24,074 nucleotides of DNA from contig CANCZH010000020.1 in assembly GCA_947382445.1 (NCBI GenBank), forward strand, positions 1-24,074. The letters run 5' to 3'. This document shows positions 15,315 through 23,945 of this stretch, piece after piece. Source of the DNA: an uncultured Clostridium sp. GTDB taxonomy: Bacteria > Bacillota_A > Clostridia > TANB77 > CAG-508. How positions within the stretch are numbered: the stretch's first letter is position 1; every line of letters starts with the position of its first letter. The position numbers were made by a program, and so were the translations under genes. The notes beneath the pieces were generated by a model. It was not told where the DNA came from, ran no database searches, and saw only the letters and a program-made list of their open reading frames with translations.

Positions 15315-16571
15315 TTGATAACTTTTTTAATAAATGCTTTTAAAATTATATTTGTTTTAGGATTTTTAGTTTTAATACATGAGGGTGGACATTTTTTAGT
15401 AGCTAAATTTTTCAAAGTAAAAGTTAATGAATTTTCAATTGGATTTGGAAAGAAAATTTGGTCAAAGAAAAAAGGTGAAACTCAGTATTCGATTAGAATA
15501 GTTCCGTTTGGTGGTTATGTTAGTATGCTTGGAGAAGAAGAAAGGTCAGATGATGAGAGGTCTTTTTCTAAACAAAGTATATTAAAAAGAATTGCAATTG
15601 TTGCAGCCGGAGGAATTGTAAATATAATTTTTGGTTTACTTATATATTTCTTATTAATTGCATGTATTGGAAATTTTGCTTCAAGAAATATAGAATCAGT
15701 AGTTGAAAATTATGGAGCTAGTCAATCTGGAATTTTACCAGGTGATGAAATTATTGGAATTAATGGAAAATATGTATTTATTACTCAAGATTTAAACAAT
15801 AAACTATCTAAAACTGGTGGAAATACTGTTAATTTAAAGATAAGAAGAAATGGCGAAGAAAAAAATATTGAAGTAACTCCAACAGAAGTAAAATCTAAAT
15901 CAATTGGTATTTACTTAGATTCAAAATCTGATAATAAAACTAAAATATCATATATATATGATGATTCACCTGCTAAAGGTAGTTTAGAAGTTGGTGATAT
16001 TATATTAGAAGCTGATGGACAGCAAGTATCTAATGATTATGAAAAATTAGTTAAAATAATAGAAAGTGCTGGAGAAAAAATATTATTAAAAATAGATAGA
16101 AATGGTAAACAACAAGAAATAAATGTTACTACAAAAGAACATTCAAATTATTATTTAGGTGTTACTTTTAGTATAGCTGATAAAGGATTCTTTACAAGGT
16201 TATATTATGGATTTTTTGAAACAGGAAATTTCGCTCTTTCTTTAGTAGATAATGTTAAGAGTTTATTTACAGGTGGTGTTTCAGTTGACCAGATGATGGG
16301 GCCAATAGGAATTTCTAAAACGGTTGCTGATACTAATAATTTTAGTGATTTTATATATTTAATGGCATTAATATCTTTATCATTAGGAATTACTAATTTG
16401 TTACCATTTCCAGCTTTAGATGGTGGTAAAATTTTTATATTATTAATTGAAGCTATTAGAAGAAAACCGATGAAAGAAAATACTGAAATATTAATACAGA
16501 TGGTAGGTTTTTCATTACTTATTTTATTATCAATATATATTTCGGTTATGGATGTTACTAGATTCTTTTAA
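15315..16571 (+). CDS. rseP: Site-2 (intramembrane) zinc metalloprotease RseP/RasP
   Basis: A 418-residue S2P protease that cuts anti-sigma factors and leftover signal peptides within the membrane. It starts at TTG, five bases after AGGAGG (15304-15309); no ATG is nearby. The first membrane segment holds HEGGH (residues 22-26), the zinc-binding motif. Two PDZ domains follow: about 130-190 (GASQSGILPGDEIIGINGK) and about 210-280 (SPAKGSLEVGDIILEADGQ). Bacillus RasP has one PDZ and E. coli RseP two. The third zinc ligand lies in NLLPFPALDGGK near residue 375. The start overlaps the end of cdsA's region by spacing only, and the two are probably cotranscribed and translationally linked. Confidence 0.93.
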   Translation: MITFLINAFKIIFVLGFLVLIHEGGHFLVAKFFKVKVNEFSIGFGKKIWSKKKGETQYSIRIVPFGGYVSMLGEEERSDDERSFSKQSILKRIAIVAAGGIVNIIFGLLIYFLLIACIGNFASRNIESVVENYGASQSGILPGDEIIGINGKYVFITQDLNNKLSKTGGNTVNLKIRRNGEEKNIEVTPTEVKSKSIGIYLDSKSDNKTKISYIYDDSPAKGSLEVGDIILEADGQQVSNDYEKLVKIIESAGEKILLKIDRNGKQQEINVTTKEHSNYYLGVTFSIADKGFFTRLYYGFFETGNFALSLVDNVKSLFTGGVSVDQMMGPIGISKTVADTNNFSDFIYLMALISLSLGITNLLPFPALDGGKIFILLIEAIRRKPMKENTEILIQMVGFSLLILLSIYISVMDVTRFF

Positions 16572-16593
16572 GTAGTAAAAAGGGGGACAAAAG

Positions 16594-17148
16594 ATGAACT
16601 GTAAAATATGTGGGGCAGAATTAAAAAAGCCAGGGGAATTATGTAATAATTGTTTGAACAAATTAATGGAGGAACAAGAGAGACGTAATGACAAAACTCC
16701 ATTTTATACTTTTAAAAGAGAATTTGTTTTAGGGTATGAGTTACTTAGACATTTAGAACAAATTGGTATTGTTATTTTTATGATTGTTTTGTTATTATCT
16801 GTTGATTTAGCATACTGGAATTATGCTATTTTAATTGCTGTGATATTTTCAGTTTTTGGTATTGGATATTTATTATATTTAAAAATTCAAATAAATTCTG
16901 GTATTTGTACTTTATATCAAACTAAGTTAGTTTTTCAGTATGGAGTTTTTAGAAAAAAAGTTAAAGAGATTCCTTATGGTGAAATAGATGAAATTTATTA
17001 TCGCTTAGGAAATGCTCAACAATTATTTAAACTTGGGACAATTGTAATAAAGAAGAAAACAAGAAATTTGTTAGATAAACACACATATATAGAATCAGTA
17101 AGAAATATTGAAACTGTTTTTGGAAAAATTGAAGAAGTATTTAAATAA
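16594..17148 (+). CDS. Zinc-ribbon membrane protein with a bacterial PH-like domain
   Basis: A 184-residue protein. The N-terminus is a zinc ribbon with C3-C6 and C17-C20. Two hydrophobic segments follow at about 55-72 and 75-97. The C-terminal part (about 100-184) resembles a bacterial PH domain (bPH2, as in YdbT/YdbS): a Leu-Tyr-Gln-Thr strand, GVFRKKVKEIPYGEIDEI, and GTIVIKKK. The function of this family is unknown. An AGGGGG site precedes it. It lies 22 bases after rseP and 14 before polC, so it belongs to the same transcript, an unusual place between a protease and a replicase. Confidence 0.7.
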   Translation: MNCKICGAELKKPGELCNNCLNKLMEEQERRNDKTPFYTFKREFVLGYELLRHLEQIGIVIFMIVLLLSVDLAYWNYAILIAVIFSVFGIGYLLYLKIQINSGICTLYQTKLVFQYGVFRKKVKEIPYGEIDEIYYRLGNAQQLFKLGTIVIKKKTRNLLDKHTYIESVRNIETVFGKIEEVFK

Positions 17149-17162
17149 GGTGGCAAAATAAA

Positions 17163-20100
17163 ATGCAAAAAGTTAAAGATATATTTAGCGATTATCAAAA
17201 TAAACAAGAGAATATAAATGAAGCTGAATTTTTGAAAGCAAACTTGTACAAAAAAAGTAATAGACTAGAAGTATGTTTAACAAGTAATCAAAAAATCTCA
17301 ATTGATGAAGTTTCTAATTTTGAAGATTATATTGTAAATAGATTTAAAGTTTTTACTGCTAGAATTGAGATTGAATATGTAGATGTGGATGTTGAACCAA
17401 CTATTGAACAAGACTGGAAGAAAATTATTGCGTATATGTCTAAAAAAGAGCCTATGACAAGGGCTTTGCTTTCAAATAGTACTGTCTCTATTGATAACAG
17501 TACTATTTGTGTTACTCTTAAAATGAAAGGAAAAGACTTTCTTTGTTCTAAAAAATTTGATAAGGGGTTAGAACATTTAGTTTATAATTTATATAATAAA
17601 CGTTATAAAGTTATTTATGAAGAAGATGAAGTAAAAAGTAAAGAAGAATATGAAAAGTATTTGAAAGCTCAAGAACATGAGGCAATGCTTTATGCTAAAG
17701 AAATGGCAAGACGTGAGGCTGAGGAGAGAGCTAATAGACCAGTATTAGTACAACAGGATGTTACATCTGGAGAAACTATTGTAGAAAATGTTAAAAATGA
17801 TATGCCAGATGGATTAATACTTGGTAAGACAGTTAATATTAAAAGTAAATTTGCAAATATTTCAAATATTAATGATAGTACAACTAAAGTTAATATTGAG
17901 GGTGAAGTTACTAATGTTACTTCAAGAGACATAAAAAATAATAGAGTTATTTTAAGTTTTAGTGTTGATGATGGAGAAGCAAGTATTGTATGTAAATCAT
18001 TTATTGATTCAAATTTGAAAGATGGAATTTTGAATAAACTAAAAGAGGGACAAGGTGTAAAGGTTGATGGTGTTGCAAAATATGATGATTATGCAAATGA
18101 AATAACTATTATTGCTAATAATGTTTTAATGTCTAATTTTAAACTTTCAAAGAGTGGAGAATCAGTTTCAGATGTTCAAGATGCAGGTGCTCCAGAAGAG
18201 CAAAGTCCATTAATTTATGGAAGAAGTTTAAGTATTAAAACTCCAATGATAAAAATTATTGATATAAATAATGATACTGATAAAGTTTGTTTAGAGGGAG
18301 AAATTATTAGTACTGATACACGTGATATTAAAGGTGATAGAACTATTTTAATGTTTAATCTTTATGATGGTAGTAGTACTATGACAATAAAAGCTTTTGT
18401 TGAAACAAAGAAAACAAAAGATGTTTTAGGAAGATTAAAAAAAGCTAAAGGTGTTAAGATAGATGGTGTTGCTAAGTATGACAATTTTGCAAAAGAAATT
18501 ACAGTAATGGCTAATACTATTTTAGAAACTGCTGGTAAATCTAAAGTAAAAAGAATGGATAACGCAGAAGAGAAGAGAGTTGAACTTCATATGCATACTA
18601 AGATGAGTCAAATGGATGCTGTAACATCTGCTGAAGATTTATTAAAAAGAGCAATTAGTTGGGGATGGAAATCTATTGCTATTACAGACCATGGTGTTGT
18701 TCAGAGCTTCCCAGAAGCACACAAATATTTAGGAAAAACAGGAGCTGATTTAAAAGTTATTTATGGTGTAGAGGCTTATTTTGTTCCTGATAAAGATCCT
18801 AGTGTTGTATTTCCAAAAAAACAGAATATTGATGGAGAATATTGTGTGCTTGACTTAGAAACAACAGGGTTATCTTTTAGAACAGAAAAGATTACTGAAG
18901 TTCGGAATAATTAAAATGAGAAATGGTGAAATAATTGATGAGTTTGAGTGTTTTGTAAATCCAGAAAAGCCTATTCCTCAAGAGGTTGTTGAAGTTACTC
19001 ATATCACTGATGATATGGTGAAAGACGCAGAAACAATAGATAAAGTTATTCCAAAAATTATTGATTTTATTGGTGATAGTGTTTTAGTTGCACATAATGC
19101 TGATTTTGATATTGGCTTTTTAAAGCATAATTTTGCTGAATATGGATATAGCCTAGAAAATACATATATTGATACATTGAGGTTAGCAAAAGTTGTATTC
19201 CCAGATATGAAAAAATATAAACTAGGAATGATTGCTGATAAATTAGATATAGTTGTAGAAGTTGCTCACCGTGCTTTAGATGATGTTAAAACATTAGTGG
19301 CTGTATTTAATGTAATGATAGAGAAATTAAAAGAAAAAGGTGCTAAAACAGTTGATGATATTGATGTAGTTTTTGCAGGAGAAAAAGATGCTTATAAAAA
19401 GCTTCCATCATATCATGCTATAATTTTAGCTAAGGATTATGTAGGTTTAAAAAATTTATATAAACTTATTTCATATTCTCATTTGGATTATTTTTATAAA
19501 AAACCACGTATTTTGAAGAGTTTATTTGAAAAATATAGAGAAGGTTTGATTTTAGGAAGTGCCTGTGAAGCAGGTGAGTTATATAGAGCTATTGTTGCTG
19601 GAAAACCAGAAGAAGAAATTGAGGAAATTGCTAGATACTATGATTATTTAGAAATTCAGCCTATTGGAAATAATGAATATATGGTTAGAAATGGTACAGT
19701 AGCAGATGATTTTGAACTACAAAATATTAATAGAAAAATTGTTGAACTTGGTGAAAAGTTAAATAAGTTAGTTGTTGCAACTTGTGATGTTCATTTTATG
19801 GATCCACAAGATGAGATTTATAGACGTATTTTACAAGCAGGACAAAAATATGATGATGCAGATTTCCAAGCACCATTATATTTGCGTACAACAGAAGAAA
19901 TGCTTGATGAATTTGCTTATTTAGGTGATGAGAAAGCATATGAAGTTGTTGTAACGAATACAAATAAAATTTCAGACATGTGTGACTTAATTAGCCCAAT
20001 ATCTGATGAAAAATGTCCTCCTCATATTGAGGGATGTGAGCAGACTATTAAAGACATTGCATATGATAAAGCTCATGAATTATATGGAGAAGAACTTCCA

Positions 20101-21900
20101 GAGATAGTTCAATCAAGACTAGATAAAGAACTAGATTCTATTATAAAAAATGGATTCTCAGTTATGTATATTATTGCACAGAAACTTGTTTGGAAATCTA
20201 ATGAAGATGGATATATAGTTGGTTCCAGAGGTTCTGTTGGTTCTTCTTTTGTTGCTAATATGACTGGTATTACAGAGGTTAATTCGCTTCAAGCACATTA
20301 TAGATGCCCAAATTGTAAGTATTCGGATTTTTCAGATTATGGTGTTAAAAATGGATTTGATTTGCCTGATAAAGATTGTCCTAAATGTGGACACAAATTA
20401 GATAAAGATGGTATGGATATTCCTTTTGAGACTTTCTTAGGATTCAATGGTGATAAAGAGCCTGATATTGATCTTAACTTTTCAGGAGAATATCAAGCTA
20501 AGGCTCATAAATATACAGAAGTAATTTTTGGAAAAGGAACTACTTTCAAAGCTGGAACTGTTGGTACAGTAGCGGATAAAACAGCTTTTGGATATGTTAA
20601 AAATTATTTTGAGGAAAGACATATTCCAGTTACAACTGCTGAAATATCAAGGCTTTCTACTGGTTGTACAGGTATTAAAAGAACTACTGGTCAGCACCCT
20701 GGTGGAATTATAGTTGTTCCAAAGGGAAGAGAGATTTTTGAGTTTTGTCCTGTTCAACATCCAGCAGATGATCCAGAATCAGATATTATAACAACACATT
20801 TTGATTATCACTCAATTGACCAAAACTTACTTAAGCTTGATATTCTTGGTCATGATGATCCGACAATGATTCGTATGTTATTTGATTTAACTGGTGAAGA
20901 CCCAACTAAGGTTCCTCTTGATGATAAAGAAACTATGTCTATTTTTAAATCAACAGAGGCACTTGGAGTAACTCCTGAACAAATCCATTCTGAAGTTGGT
21001 ACTTTTGGTGTACCTGAGTTTGGAACTAAATTTGTTAGAGGAATGCTTGTTGACACAAAACCTACTACTTTTGGTGAACTTATAAGTATTTCTGGATTAT
21101 CACATGGTACAGATGTATGGTTAGGTAATGCTCAAGATTTAATTAATCAGGGAATTGTTACATTAAGTGAAGCAATTGGTTGTAGAGATGATATTATGGT
21201 GTATTTAATGAAAAAAGGATTAGAACCAAACCATGCTTTTAAGATTATGGAGACAGTTCGTAAAGGTAAAGCTTTAAAAGACCCAGAAAAATGGGCTGAG
21301 TATGTTAAAATTATGAAAGAACATGATGTTCCAGAATGGTATATTAAATCATGTGAGAAGATTAAGTACATGTTCCCTAAAGCCCATGCTGCTGCATATG
21401 TTACTAATGCTTTTAGAATTGCTTGGTTTAAGGTTCATAGGGCTGTTGCATATTATACTGCATATTTTTCTATCAGAGCAGATGGTTTTGATTATGATTT
21501 AATGTGTAATGGTAAAGAAAAAGTTTTAAATAAAATGCGTGAAATTGATTTAGCAGGAAATGCAGCTCTTCCTAAGGATAAAGATATGTATCCTATTTTG
21601 GAACTTGTTTTAGAAATGTATGAAAGGGGTATTAAGTTTTTACCTGTTGATTTGTATAAGTCTGATGCTACTAAGTTTCAAATTGAGGATGGTAATATTA
21701 GACCTCCACTTAATAGTGTTCCTGGTCTTGGTACTGTTGCTGCTCTTGGTATTCAAGAGGCAAGAGAAGAAGAGAAGTTTATGTGTATTGATGATTTGCA
21801 GATGAGAGCTAAGGTTGGTAAGTCTGTTATTGAAGTTTTGAGTAATGCAGGTTGCCTAAAAGGAATGACACAGAGTAATCAGATGTCGCTTTTTGCATAA
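17163..21900 (+). CDS. polC: DNA polymerase III alpha subunit, Gram-positive type PolC, read through a +1 frameshift
   Basis: Joined across one +1 shift, 1578 residues; Bacillus PolC has about 1437. It is the replicative polymerase with built-in proofreading. Layout: N-terminal domain (1-160), charged helix (160-195), OB domain 1 (about 220-340), OB domain 2 (about 352-465), PHP domain (from 473, HMHT near 477), DEDDh exonuclease inserted in PHP (D564-E566, D647, H702, D706), PHP continuation, palm with zinc finger C1048/C1051/C1072/C1075 and catalytic D1101-D1103 in PDIDLNF, then fingers and C-terminal parts. The two OB units share GVAKYD, EITI/EITV and other blocks, so one was duplicated; standard PolC has one. 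The zero frame reads GTT CGG AAT AAT TAA at V580, inside the exonuclease, and stops at 18914. Skipping C18903 gives GGA ATA ATT AAA ATG and full continuity. Essential in Firmicutes, so it cannot be a pseudogene. Start ATG after AAGGTGG. Confidence 0.93.
18900..18906 (+). other. +1 frameshift site 4 (GTT CGG A) in polC
   Basis: Zero frame GTT CGG AAT AAT TAA; corrected frame GTT (C) GGA ATA ATT, giving Val580-Gly581-Ile582 between exonuclease motif I and the rest of the domain. The extra base is C18903. Termination in frame zero would leave only the N-terminal domains without polymerase. Confidence 0.88.
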
Positions 21901-21941
21901 CATTCAAAAAGTAAACAAAACATTATAAAGAGAGGATAAAA

Positions 21942-22244
21942 ATGGGAGAATATAGTTTAATTTTTACATGGAAAACGGCTGGAATATATTTGATTGTTAT
22001 TAATATAGTAGGTTTTCTTATTATGGGATTTGATAAATGGAAAGCTAAAAGAGGTTCTTGGAGAATTCCAGAAAAAACACTATTTACCATTACATTAATG
22101 GGTGGTGGTGTTGGAACTATTGCTGGAATGTATACTTTTAGACATAAAACTAAGAAATTATATTTTACTATTGGATTTCCAGTTATATTAATTGCAGAAG
22201 CTATTTTAGTGATTGATATAGTTGTAAAGTTTGTTATAAAATAG
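21942..22244 (+). CDS. DUF1294 membrane protein
   Basis: A 100-residue protein with three hydrophobic segments (about 10-28, 48-68, 75-97). The DUF1294 core is visible: MGFDKWKAKRGSWRIPEKTL, then GGGVGTIAGMYTFRHKTKK. Function unknown. AGAGAGGA precedes the start. It follows polC by 41 bases and may be the last gene of that transcript, as a terminator comes directly after its stop. Confidence 0.85.
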   Translation: MGEYSLIFTWKTAGIYLIVINIVGFLIMGFDKWKAKRGSWRIPEKTLFTITLMGGGVGTIAGMYTFRHKTKKLYFTIGFPVILIAEAILVIDIVVKFVIK

Positions 22245-22246
22245 AG

Positions 22247-22272
22247 AAGTAGCAAAAAAATGCTACTTTTTA
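22247..22272 (+). terminator. Terminator after the DUF1294 gene
   Basis: An 8-bp stem AAGTAGCA/TGCTACTT (22247-22254 with 22261-22268), an A-rich loop and a following T-run. It starts three bases after the TAG stop. Confidence 0.8.
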
Positions 22273-22303
22273 TATGTTGTAAAAGGATAAGGAGTAAGTC
22301 AAT

Positions 22304-22963
22304 ATGAATAAAATTTTAATTGTAGAAGATGACAAAAATATAAGTAATATGATTTATGAGTTATTAAAATTAAACAAATATGAATCAGTTGTGGCATTTG
22401 ATTCAATTCAGGCTTTACAGAATCATAATAAGTCTATTGATTTAGTATTGCTAGATTTAATGTTACCAGGAATTAGTGGAAAAGAACTTATCAAAAGACT
22501 AAAAAAAATAAATAATTGTCCAGTAATTGTTGTTAGTGCTATTAGTGATGTTGATATGAAAGTTTTATTGTTTGATTTAGGTGCAGATGATTATATTACT
22601 AAGCCTTTTCAGAATAAAGAACTTATTGCTAGAATAAAATTAGCTTTAAAACATAATGGAAAAGATGAAATTTTACATTATAAAGATTTAAAATTAAATA
22701 CAGAAAGTTATGTTGCTATATGTAATGATAAAGATTTAGAGCTTACTAAAAATGAATTTGAAATATTAAAATTACTAGTCATAAATAAAAATCAAATAGT
22801 AACTAAATCTATTTTATTTGATGATGTTTGGGGAACAAAAGATTCAGCTGATGAAAATACTTTGAATGTGCATATAAGTAAAATACGAAATAAGCTAAAA
22901 TTGGCTAATCCAGATGAGGAATATATAGAAACAATTTGGAAAATTGGATATAAATTAAAATAA
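22304..22963 (+). CDS. OmpR/PhoB-family response regulator
   Basis: A 219-residue two-component regulator. The receiver domain (1-115) has the acidic pair D9-D10, the phosphate-accepting D51 in LVLLDLMLPG, a conserved Ser after VIVV, and the Lys in DYITKPF near 103. The winged-helix DNA-binding domain (about 128-219) shows LTKNEFEILKLLVINKNQIV, then NTLNVHISKIRNKL and TIWKIGYKLK. AAGGAG precedes the start. No histidine kinase follows; instead an ABC transporter begins 66 bases on. Regulators of this type next to BcrA-like transporters often control resistance to peptide antibiotics, with the kinase nearby, here perhaps beyond the window edge. Confidence 0.92.
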   Translation: MNKILIVEDDKNISNMIYELLKLNKYESVVAFDSIQALQNHNKSIDLVLLDLMLPGISGKELIKRLKKINNCPVIVVSAISDVDMKVLLFDLGADDYITKPFQNKELIARIKLALKHNGKDEILHYKDLKLNTESYVAICNDKDLELTKNEFEILKLLVINKNQIVTKSILFDDVWGTKDSADENTLNVHISKIRNKLKLANPDEEYIETIWKIGYKLK

Positions 22964-23029
22964 TTTTATTTTATTAAGAGTTTTTTAAGAAGTTATAATT
23001 ATACTCCTATTGTGTAAGGAGGAAGAAAT

Positions 23030-23944
23030 ATGAGTGAAATAATATTAAAAACTCAAAATTTAGGTAAACACTATAAAAATTTTGTGGCATTAGATAATGT
23101 TAATATTAACGTTCATAAAGGTGATATTTATGGCTTAATTGGTAGAAATGGTGCGGGTAAAACTACTCTTATGAAAATTGTTACAACGCTTGCTAATAAA
23201 ACATCTGGTGGTTTTGAACTATTTGGAAAAGCAGATAATGATTTAACAAGTATTAAAAGAAGAATTGGATGTTTGATAGAGAATCCAGCATTTTTCCCGA
23301 ATTTGTCTGCTTATAATAATTTAAAATATTATGCAATTCAAAAAGGTATAATTGATAAAAGTAAGATAGACGAGGCTATTGAGCTAGTAGGATTACAAGA
23401 AGCAAAAAATAAAAAGTTTAAAAATTATTCTTTAGGAATGAAACAAAGATTAGGTATTGCTTTTTCAATTTTAGATAATCCTGATTTTATTATATTAGAT
23501 GAGCCTATAAATGGACTTGATCCAATAGGAATCAGTGAACTTAGAGATACTTTTAAGAAATTAAATGAAGAAAAGAAAATTACGATATTAATATCTAGTC
23601 ACATTTTAAGTGAGTTGTATTTAATAGCAAATAGATTTTGTATAATAGAAAAAGGAAAAGTATTAAAAGAAATAACAAAAGAGGAGCTAGATTCCGAATG
23701 CAGTAAATGTATTGTTATTAAAACTAAAGATATACAAAAAGCTACTGTGGTTTTAGAACAAGAATTAAGTACAAATAATTATAAAGTTATAGATAATACT
23801 GAGATTCGACTATATGACTATTTAGAAAATAGCAGTAAAGTAAATAAGATTCTAATAAAAAATGATGTTGATATCATTAGTTTATATGAAACAGGTATTA
23901 CATTAGAAGATTATTTTAAATCAGTCATAAAGGAGGAAATTTAG
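23030..23944 (+). CDS. ABC transporter ATP-binding protein, BcrA/lantibiotic-immunity type
   Basis: A 304-residue ATPase. Walker A GRNGAGKTT (38-46), Q-loop region IENPAFFPNLSAYNNL (83-98), signature YSLGMKQRLGIA (133-144; SLGMKQ in place of LSGGQ, as is usual in this subfamily), Walker B IILDEP with D157-E158, and the switch His in ISSHIL near 192. The C-terminal 90 residues form the regulatory extension found in BcrA, CcmA-like and lantibiotic-export ATPases. It probably pairs with the permease that starts one base after its stop. AAGGAGGAAG precedes the ATG. The inferred role is export of, or immunity to, a peptide or antibiotic. Confidence 0.9.
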   Translation: MSEIILKTQNLGKHYKNFVALDNVNINVHKGDIYGLIGRNGAGKTTLMKIVTTLANKTSGGFELFGKADNDLTSIKRRIGCLIENPAFFPNLSAYNNLKYYAIQKGIIDKSKIDEAIELVGLQEAKNKKFKNYSLGMKQRLGIAFSILDNPDFIILDEPINGLDPIGISELRDTFKKLNEEKKITILISSHILSELYLIANRFCIIEKGKVLKEITKEELDSECSKCIVIKTKDIQKATVVLEQELSTNNYKVIDNTEIRLYDYLENSSKVNKILIKNDVDIISLYETGITLEDYFKSVIKEEI

Positions 23945-23945
23945 T

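Noticed and set aside
3124..18903. Sequencing or assembly error
   Set aside because: Typical errors lie in homopolymers, of which this AT-rich window has many that are intact. The breaks are not in homopolymers and depend on codon phase. It cannot be fully excluded without reads.
3124..18905. CGG reassigned to another amino acid (as Trp or Gln in some Firmicutes)
   Set aside because: A new meaning would not restore the frame: three of the four zero frames stop within three to five codons and the homologous protein continues in the +1 frame.
21620..21805. Short ORF within the end of polC
   Set aside because: A hydrophobic shadow in another frame of a conserved region, without ribosome site.
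2461..21900. Four independent pseudogenes or ordinary frameshift mutations
   Set aside because: Both sides of each break are intact with all motifs, polC and cdsA are normally essential, and all four breaks are the same one-base C insertion before GGN in the same codon phase. Random decay would give mixed indels and stops.
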